Of a stretch of 12,135 nucleotides of DNA, positions 6,899 to 12,135 are shown piece after piece. Source of the stretch: Chlamydiota bacterium (GTDB lineage Bacteria > Chlamydiota > Chlamydiia > Chlamydiales > SM23-39); the NCBI GenBank assembly GCA_021772165.1, contig JAJFMM010000177.1, forward strand, positions 1 through 12,135, in the 5' to 3' direction. The translations under genes were made by a program, and so were the position numbers. The notes below the pieces were generated by a model. The model saw only the letters and a program-made list of their open reading frames with translations. It did not search any database and was not told the DNA's origin. The number at the start of each line of letters is the position of its first letter. Within the stretch, counting starts at the first letter, position 1.

Positions 6899-9021
6899 AA
6901 AAATTTATAAACTCCATGACCCGGATGCTGGGCGGAGAAAAAACTCTTAATGCAATTAGCGGATCGAGCGATCTAGTATTGGCTCTCGCGATCATCAGTA
7001 TCATCATGATGCTGATCTTCCCCGTCTCTCCGCACGTTATCGACGTTCTGATCTCACTCAACCTCATGGTCTCCATCGTCCTGATTTTCGTGGCGATCTA
7101 TATTCAAAAGGCCGTGCAGCTATCCATCTTTCCATCGCTGCTGCTGTTGACGACTCTCTTTCGCCTCGGAGTTAACATCTCCTCGACACGTCAGATTTTG
7201 CTCCACGCAAACGCGGGTAAGATCATCTTCGCCTTCGGTAACTTCGTCGTCGGTGGCAACTATGTCGTCGGAGCCGTTATCTTCCTCATCATTACCATCG
7301 TGCAATTCATCGTCGTCACAAAAGGTGCCGAGCGTGTCGCTGAAGTCGCCGCCCGCTTCACCCTAGACGCCATGCCCGGTAAACAGATGAGTATCGATGC
7401 CGACCTACGATCCGGCGTCATTGATACACAGCAAGCGCGTGAACTCCGCCTAGGCCTCGCTAAAGAGAGCCAACTCTACGGAGCCATGGACGGAGCGATG
7501 AAATTCGTGAAGGGAGACGTCATCGCCGGTATCGTGATCGCCCGCATCAACATCGTCGGGGGACTCATCATCGGAGCCACCATGCCTGGGATGCCGCTGG
7601 CCCAATCGGCAAAAATTTACCCCCTCCGATCCATTGGTGACGGTCTCGTCTCGCAAATCCCCTCTCTGATGATTGCGATCACAGCCGGTATCGTGACCAC
7701 GCGCGTCTCTTCTGACCGCAAGGACTCTCACCTCGGCAAAGAGATCACTGACCAGATCCTCAAGCAGCCTAAAGCGCTGATGATCGGTGCAGCTGTACTC
7801 TTTATGATGGCCTGGATTCCCGGCTTTCCTACCATAGTCTTCATCATCCTCTCCATTATGCTCGGTGTTACAGGCTACGTCGTCTGGACAAATATGCGCC
7901 GTACCGCGGCTAAGGCCGCCGCCGGCATCGGAGCGACCGACGTAGATGTCGAGGGCCATTCGCTGGTGCGCGGTGGACGCGACGATTTCGCCCTGACCCT
8001 ACCGGTCGTATTAGAGCTCGGCACTAATCTCTCGCACGTGATTCGCAAAGACAAGCAAGGCCTCACCTTTATCGATCAGATGATTCCCAAAATGCGCCAT
8101 ACCCTCTACCAAGATTTTGGGGTGCGCTTTCCGGGAGTACACGTCCGCACCGACTCACCCGCTCTCGAAGAAGACGAGTATGCAGTGCAGCTGAACGAAG
8201 TCCCGATCGTCAGAGGAAGAATCATGCAGAAGAGTCTTCTTACTAATGAGACGGAAGAGAACCTAAGACGCTATAACATACCGTTTACGGCAACGCAAAG
8301 CTCACTCGGTATGCCCTCGCTCTGGGTCGATGAGAAGTACCGCGAAATGATGAAAAAAGCGAACATCCGCTTCTGGACAGGCCCCGAAGTGATGATCTTG
8401 CACCTCTCTCGCTTCTTCCGCCAATACGCAAGCGAGTTCATCGGCATCCAGGAAGTGCGAGGCATCCTCGAGTTCGTCGAGCGCTCCTTCCCCGACCTCA
8501 TCAAAGAAGTTACTCGACTGGTCCCTCTGCAGAAGTTGACAGAGATCATGAAAAGACTCGTACAAGAGCAAATCTCGATCCGAGATCTTCGTACCATCCT
8601 CGAGTCGCTCAGCGAATGGGCTCAAACAGAAAAAGACACCGTCCTGCTCACAGAATACGTCCGCTCCTCGCTACGCCGCTACATTAGCTACAAATACTCA
8701 CTCGGCCAATCGGTACTCTCCGTCTATCTGCTCGATCCGGAAATCGAAGACATGGTGCGCGGAGCGATCAAACAAACATCTGCCGGCTCCTACCTTGCAC
8801 TCGATCCCGACTCCGTACAGCTCATTTTGCACTCGATGCGAAGCACCATTCAGCCAACGCCTCCCGGAGGCCAGCCGCCAGAACTCCTCACCGCGATCGA
8901 CGTACGCCGCTTCGTGAGAAAACTCATCGAAGCAGAGTTCCCCGATCTACCTGCGGTATCTTTCCAAGAGATCGTCCCTGAAATCCGCATCCAGCCTCTT
9001 GGCCGGGTACAGCTCACATAA
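6895..9021 (+). CDS. sctV: Type III secretion export-gate protein SctV (CdsV/LcrD/FlhA family)
   Basis: SctV forms the nonameric export gate beneath the secretion channel; its large cytosolic ring receives chaperone-substrate complexes. The 708-residue protein has an N-terminal membrane region of roughly eight segments (about 24-333). This includes the FHIPEP signature area FRLGVNISSTRQILL, the charged loop KGAERVAEVAARFTLDAMPG and DGAMKFVKGDVIAGI. A cytosolic domain of about 370 residues follows, with YRRYISYKY-like and LALDPDS elements. The start is TTG at 6895: AGGGAG at 6881-6886 lies 8 nt upstream, and the TTG overlaps the sctU stop. An ATG at 6916 (residue 8) is the alternative but has poor ribosome-binding context. 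Length and motifs match LcrD/CdsV. FlhA is the alternative name, disfavoured because copN and a secretion chaperone follow directly. Confidence 0.96.
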   Translation: MKKFINSMTRMLGGEKTLNAISGSSDLVLALAIISIIMMLIFPVSPHVIDVLISLNLMVSIVLIFVAIYIQKAVQLSIFPSLLLLTTLFRLGVNISSTRQILLHANAGKIIFAFGNFVVGGNYVVGAVIFLIITIVQFIVVTKGAERVAEVAARFTLDAMPGKQMSIDADLRSGVIDTQQARELRLGLAKESQLYGAMDGAMKFVKGDVIAGIVIARINIVGGLIIGATMPGMPLAQSAKIYPLRSIGDGLVSQIPSLMIAITAGIVTTRVSSDRKDSHLGKEITDQILKQPKALMIGAAVLFMMAWIPGFPTIVFIILSIMLGVTGYVVWTNMRRTAAKAAAGIGATDVDVEGHSLVRGGRDDFALTLPVVLELGTNLSHVIRKDKQGLTFIDQMIPKMRHTLYQDFGVRFPGVHVRTDSPALEEDEYAVQLNEVPIVRGRIMQKSLLTNETEENLRRYNIPFTATQSSLGMPSLWVDEKYREMMKKANIRFWTGPEVMILHLSRFFRQYASEFIGIQEVRGILEFVERSFPDLIKEVTRLVPLQKLTEIMKRLVQEQISIRDLRTILESLSEWAQTEKDTVLLTEYVRSSLRRYISYKYSLGQSVLSVYLLDPEIEDMVRGAIKQTSAGSYLALDPDSVQLILHSMRSTIQPTPPGGQPPELLTAIDVRRFVRKLIEAEFPDLPAVSFQEIVPEIRIQPLGRVQLT

Positions 9022-9029
9022 GAGAGGGG
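9022..9029 (+). promoter_or_regulatory. Strong Shine-Dalgarno before copN
   Basis: The purine-rich GAGAGGGG lies directly after the sctV stop, with its GAGG core about 6 nt before the copN ATG at 9034. It is the clearest ribosome-binding site in the operon. It suggests that copN is translated independently of sctV, unlike the overlapping gene pairs around it. Confidence 0.6.
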
Positions 9030-9033
9030 TTGA

Positions 9034-10185
9034 ATGTCCGACGCACGCGCTTCCGGAGCCTCCCCCGTCAATCCCAATTCACTCCGTCATCTGCAAGAAG
9101 CCGCGAAAGAAGAAGGCGTACGCCAAAGCGAAAGCAGTGAAGACTTGGAGCAATGGGCCGAGCTCGACGCCTTCAATCCTATGGCGATGATGCGCCGCTT
9201 CAAACCACTTACCGAATTCAAACAAAAAGAAAAGACGGAAGAGAAAAAAGTAGAAGAAGAGCAGCAGATCCTCGAAGTTGAAAAGAGCGAAGAGACCGCA
9301 GCGCGCTTCCAGCGCAATAACGAAGAGCTCCATGCAAAAACACTACTCATTTTGCAATCTCGTACCAACGCCTCCGATACGGCGGATGAGATGCTCGAGA
9401 AAATCCTCAACACCTACCCCGATCCGGCCCTTGCCGACGAAGCCCTCGACTTTCTTCTCGAAACCACTTCCAATGCGCAGAAAGCGGAAATCCTCCGCGA
9501 AGCCAAAGAGAAATTCAACCTCCGCTACGAAAGAGAGATCAAAGCCGGTAGAAACATGGGCGCAGAGGCGCGCGAGTTTTCTAAAGAAGGCCTTGGATCT
9601 CCCACGATGCTCCGCGACATGTATCGCGATATCACGCATACACCTCGAGATCCCCTCAAACTTTTCGAAGAGCTCTCCAGTCAATATCAGTATGAAAAAC
9701 TCAAAACCATCATCCGCTTTCTACTCCACTCTCTTGGAGCTGATCTACGCTCAAAAGGCGCCTCCATCTCTCGGGCTGAGCTCAAACGACTGATCGATGA
9801 AACGCGCTCTTTGCAAGGCATACTAGGCATCTACCGCTTCTTCAAAAGCCGCATGGGACTGATCAACCGTCAGTTTGCCTCCTACGACATGGTCAAACCA
9901 GCCTCTCTCAATTTCGACGTGATGGCCAAACAGTTCGTTAAGTTCCTGGCCGAGCGCTTCATGTCTCCCGATAAGATCCTGCTTGCGGCACGTCTACTAG
10001 GCATTTCTGATGAAACAATGGCGCAGCTGATCATCTTCACGCAGATGCGAGATGCTATCAAACAGATCGCACCGCGCTACTACCGCACGCCGCAGCAGAG
10101 ACAAGAACTCTTCAACGCCTTTCTCAAAGCTCTTGAACTCATCGAAGACCAGCTTGAAGAAGAAGAGGAAAAAAAAGATGACTGA
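9034..10185 (+). CDS. copN: Type III secretion gatekeeper SctW / CopN (YopN-TyeA / HrpJ family)
   Basis: Gatekeepers bind the export gate and hold back effectors until host contact; chlamydial CopN is itself secreted, and the C. pneumoniae protein binds tubulin. The 383-residue product starts with a flexible Ser/Ala-rich stretch fit for a secretion signal and chaperone-binding region (about 1-60). A highly charged Glu/Lys helix follows (about 65-105), then the helical HrpJ/InvE-type domain with EEMLEKIL-like and TYPDPALADEALDFLLE segments and LFEELSSQYQYEKLKTIIRF. A C-terminal TyeA-like helical part (about 280-375) ends in a run of acidic and lysine residues. One chain covering both YopN and TyeA regions is the chlamydial arrangement. 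The call combines weak sequence similarity with strong context: sctV upstream and a CesT-like chaperone overlapping its end by 8 nt. It is slightly shorter than C. trachomatis CopN. Any tubulin binding here is unknown. Confidence 0.9.
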   Translation: MSDARASGASPVNPNSLRHLQEAAKEEGVRQSESSEDLEQWAELDAFNPMAMMRRFKPLTEFKQKEKTEEKKVEEEQQILEVEKSEETAARFQRNNEELHAKTLLILQSRTNASDTADEMLEKILNTYPDPALADEALDFLLETTSNAQKAEILREAKEKFNLRYEREIKAGRNMGAEAREFSKEGLGSPTMLRDMYRDITHTPRDPLKLFEELSSQYQYEKLKTIIRFLLHSLGADLRSKGASISRAELKRLIDETRSLQGILGIYRFFKSRMGLINRQFASYDMVKPASLNFDVMAKQFVKFLAERFMSPDKILLAARLLGISDETMAQLIIFTQMRDAIKQIAPRYYRTPQQRQELFNAFLKALELIEDQLEEEEEKKDD

Positions 10186-10633
10186 TCCCTTTGATGAACT
10201 CATCCATTCACTAGGAGAGTCCCTTGGCATCTCACTGCATGTCGATAAAAATCGCGCCTGCGTGCTGAAAGCCCACGATACACTCTCGATACAGATCCAG
10301 ACAGACTCAACACAAGAGAAGATACTGCTAGGCTGTTTTGTGATGGAACTGCCGCCAGGACGCTTCCGAGAAAACGTGCTCGCAGAAGCGCTCAAAGCGA
10401 ATCATCTACCCGATCCACGCACCGCCATCTTCGGCTACCTCTCAGCTGGAAACCGCCTCACCATGCACCAGCGCTATCCCCTCTCCCTACTCGATGGCAA
10501 AAAACTAGCCGTCCTCGCAGCCAACTTCATGGAATACGCGGAGATGTGGCAAACCGCCCTCCAGAATGGCCAACCCAGTCCGGCTCCGATTGCAGCCACA
10601 ACAAAGCCAACGAATCCATTTGGACTTCGATGA
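10178..10633 (+). CDS. CesT/SycE-family type III secretion chaperone (Scc1-like)
   Basis: Small acidic class I chaperones of this family dimerise and wrap the N-terminal region of a secreted protein. The 151-residue product starts MTDPFDELIHSLGESLGISL (the typical first helix), has alternating strands around ACVLKAHDTLSIQIQTD, then ILLGCFVMELPPGRFRENVLAEALKAN and a final helix LAVLAANFMEYAEMWQTAL. It ends in a Pro/Ala/Thr tail. The frame is open further upstream to 10052, but that stretch would lie inside copN and encode a basic, non-homologous leader. The ATG at 10178 has GAGG at 10165-10168 with 9 nt spacing and gives the family's usual length. It overlaps copN by 8 nt and malQ by 4 nt. In C. 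trachomatis the equivalent Scc1 (CT088) works with Scc4 on CopN, so CopN is the likely client here by inference. Confidence 0.88.
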   Translation: MTDPFDELIHSLGESLGISLHVDKNRACVLKAHDTLSIQIQTDSTQEKILLGCFVMELPPGRFRENVLAEALKANHLPDPRTAIFGYLSAGNRLTMHQRYPLSLLDGKKLAVLAANFMEYAEMWQTALQNGQPSPAPIAATTKPTNPFGLR

Positions 10634-12135
10634 GCGAGATCAAAGACTTCATTGAAACCACAAAAGCCGCGTCACAATGGAAAAAAGTTGGCATTCGCCA
10701 CCATCACGGCATCTGCCTACCGCTTTGGGCGCTTCGCTCGAAAAATAGCTCCGGCATTGGTGATTTTGGAGATCTCATCACACTCATTGATTGGTGTAAA
10801 AAGATCGGCTTTGACTGCATCCAGCTCCTCCCCATCACAGACTCAGGCGACGATCCCAGCCCCTATAACTCCATCTCATCTTGCGCACTGAATCCCATCT
10901 ACCTCAACCTCTCGGATCTACCAGACACGACCTTTGATCCCACCCATTTCGAAGCCCTGACAAAACATCCACACCTACCCTACACACAAGTTAGACGCAA
11001 AAAAATGCAGTGGCTATTCAAGTACTATGAAAAGGCCTTCACACCCATTCAAAATAGCCTCGAATACAAAACCTTTCTCGAGCAAAACAGCTCCTGGCTC
11101 GAAGATTACTCGCTCTTCATGGCCACCAAAGATGAATATGGCGGAAAACGCTGGCAAGAGTGGCCAGAAAAAAGACAGAACCGCAAGAGCTGCCAAGCCG
11201 ATCCCCGAGCCATCGACTTCCATCGCTTCTTGCAATACCATTGTCACAGGCAGATGGCAGCCGTTAAAAAATATGCCGATGAAAAACAGTTCCTCCTCAA
11301 AGGCGACATCCCGATCCTAGTGAGTCTTGACAGCGCCGATGTTTGGGCCGCACCGCATCTCTTTGACTTTCGCTACGGTGCAGGCGCGCCGCCCGACCAG
11401 TTCAATGCAGAAGGACAAAAATGGGGCTTTCCCCTCTTCAACTGGGAAAAGATGCGAGAAGAAGATTTCAACTGGTGGGGACGGCGCATCCAAACAGCTG
11501 CCAACTACTACCATCTCTTTCGCATCGACCATTTCGTCGGCCTCTTTCGCCTCTGGGGCTTTCCTCAAGACAATCCCGATTCAGAGGGAGAATTTGTACC
11601 CGCTGATGAGAGCCTCTGGGAAGCGCAAGGCAAAGATATCCTAAACAAGATCCTCCCCCTCACCGATATGCTTCCGATGGGAGAAGATCTAGGCACGATC
11701 TCAGACATGATCCAGCAGACAATGCACGACGATGGCATTGCAGGCATGACCGTGATCCGCTGGGAGAGGCGCTGGGATAAAAACCATGAATACATCCCCT
11801 ACGATCAGTATGAGCCGCTCAGCATGACATCCGTCTCAACCCATGATGCGGAGCCACTGCAACTCTGGTGGCGCGATCTGCCGAAAGATGCCGCCATGTT
11901 TGCAGAGTTCAAGCACTGGATCTACGAGCCGAAGCTCGCCACCTGGCAGAGAAAAGAGATCCTACGCGACTCGCATCACACACCAGCGCTCTTTCACCTC
12001 AATCTCTTCCAGGAGTACCTCGCACTCTTTCCCGAACTCGTCTCCTCGAATCCAGAAGAAGAGCGAATCAACGTCCCGGGAACAGTGCTCCCGAGCAACT
12101 GGACCTATCGTTTCAAACCCACGCTGGAAGAGATC
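10630..12135 (+). CDS. malQ: 4-alpha-glucanotransferase (amylomaltase, GH77), 3' end outside window
   Basis: MalQ transfers alpha-1,4-glucan segments between malto-oligosaccharides and in chlamydiae takes part in glycogen turnover. The frame is open from ATG 10630 to the last base (502 complete codons), so the stop lies beyond the window. Conserved GH77 blocks are GICLPLWALRS, GIGDFGDL, IQLLPITDSG with SPYNSISSCALNP, GDIPILVSLDSADVWAAP, and GAGAPPDQFNAEGQKWGFP. The catalytic residues are present: nucleophile D300 in RIDHF, acid/base E352 in MGEDLG, and D406 in STHDAEP. The chain has the compact bacterial form rather than the N-terminally extended E. coli type; perhaps 20-30 residues are missing at the end by comparison with known compact enzymes. 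The start codon overlaps the chaperone stop as ATGA, so a sugar-metabolism gene is translationally coupled to secretion genes. Confidence 0.95.
   Translation, partial: MSEIKDFIETTKAASQWKKVGIRHHHGICLPLWALRSKNSSGIGDFGDLITLIDWCKKIGFDCIQLLPITDSGDDPSPYNSISSCALNPIYLNLSDLPDTTFDPTHFEALTKHPHLPYTQVRRKKMQWLFKYYEKAFTPIQNSLEYKTFLEQNSSWLEDYSLFMATKDEYGGKRWQEWPEKRQNRKSCQADPRAIDFHRFLQYHCHRQMAAVKKYADEKQFLLKGDIPILVSLDSADVWAAPHLFDFRYGAGAPPDQFNAEGQKWGFPLFNWEKMREEDFNWWGRRIQTAANYYHLFRIDHFVGLFRLWGFPQDNPDSEGEFVPADESLWEAQGKDILNKILPLTDMLPMGEDLGTISDMIQQTMHDDGIAGMTVIRWERRWDKNHEYIPYDQYEPLSMTSVSTHDAEPLQLWWRDLPKDAAMFAEFKHWIYEPKLATWQRKEILRDSHHTPALFHLNLFQEYLALFPELVSSNPEEERINVPGTVLPSNWTYRFKPTLEEI

Noticed and set aside
7450..7959. 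169-codon antisense reading frame opposite sctV
   Set aside because: Its His/Asp-rich composition is what the reverse strand of a conserved membrane-protein gene gives; no motifs and no ribosome-binding site support.
9278..9793. Long alternative-frame reading frame inside copN
   Set aside because: Its product is low-complexity (Lys/Ser/Pro-rich) with no family resemblance, and it lies within a convincing gene on the same strand.
10052..10177. Upstream extension of the chaperone frame to an ATG at 10052
   Set aside because: It lies wholly inside copN, encodes a very basic leader unlike CesT chaperones, and the ATG at 10178 has a better ribosome-binding site and gives the family length.
10652..10891. 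Small reading frame overlapping the malQ start
   Set aside because: It is a shadow of malQ, whose frame shows continuous GH77 motifs through this stretch.

Overview
The window is a co-directional (+ strand), tightly packed block from a member of the Chlamydiota. The order infB-rbfA-truB-ribF-ychF-[folC]-sctU-sctV-sctW(copN)-CesT chaperone-malQ matches, as I recall it, the Chlamydia trachomatis run CT096 to CT087 (infB, rbfA, truB, ribF, ychF, cdsU, cdsV, copN, scc1, malQ). Base composition is near 50 % G+C by eye. That is higher than the roughly 40 % of Chlamydiaceae. Together with a classical folC, absent from Chlamydiaceae as far as I recall, it points to an environmental or Chlamydia-like lineage rather than a Chlamydia species. 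I cannot name the genus.

Region 1 (1-4498) is a housekeeping operon for translation and cofactors: the 3' part of infB (initiation factor IF2), rbfA (30S maturation), truB (tRNA U55 pseudouridine synthase), a shortened ribF (FAD synthesis) and ychF (ribosome-associated ATPase). Genes are separated by 5-8 nt or overlap, which implies one transcript with translational coupling.

Region 2 (4501-5824) holds folC, a canonical folylpolyglutamate synthase placed between ychF and sctU, then the only real intergenic gap in the window (181 nt). The gap contains an array of ATCCTG-plus-mini-hairpin modules, enclosed in part by a perfect 21-bp inverted repeat, and then a weak promoter-like stretch just before sctU.

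Region 3 (5825-12135) is a type III secretion operon: export-gate switch protein SctU, export-gate channel SctV, gatekeeper SctW/CopN and a CesT-type chaperone. It is followed by malQ (4-alpha-glucanotransferase), which runs off the end of the window. Successive genes overlap by 4-8 nt, except for a 12-nt gap before copN that carries a strong Shine-Dalgarno sequence. SctU and SctV form the membrane export apparatus, CopN plugs and times secretion, and the chaperone probably serves CopN. MalQ belongs to glycogen metabolism and is translationally coupled to the secretion genes.

The items most worth a second look are the modular hairpin array, the RibF that appears to lack a riboflavin-kinase motif, and the folC located between two genes that are neighbours in Chlamydiaceae. 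I found no tRNA, rRNA, CRISPR array or insertion sequence.
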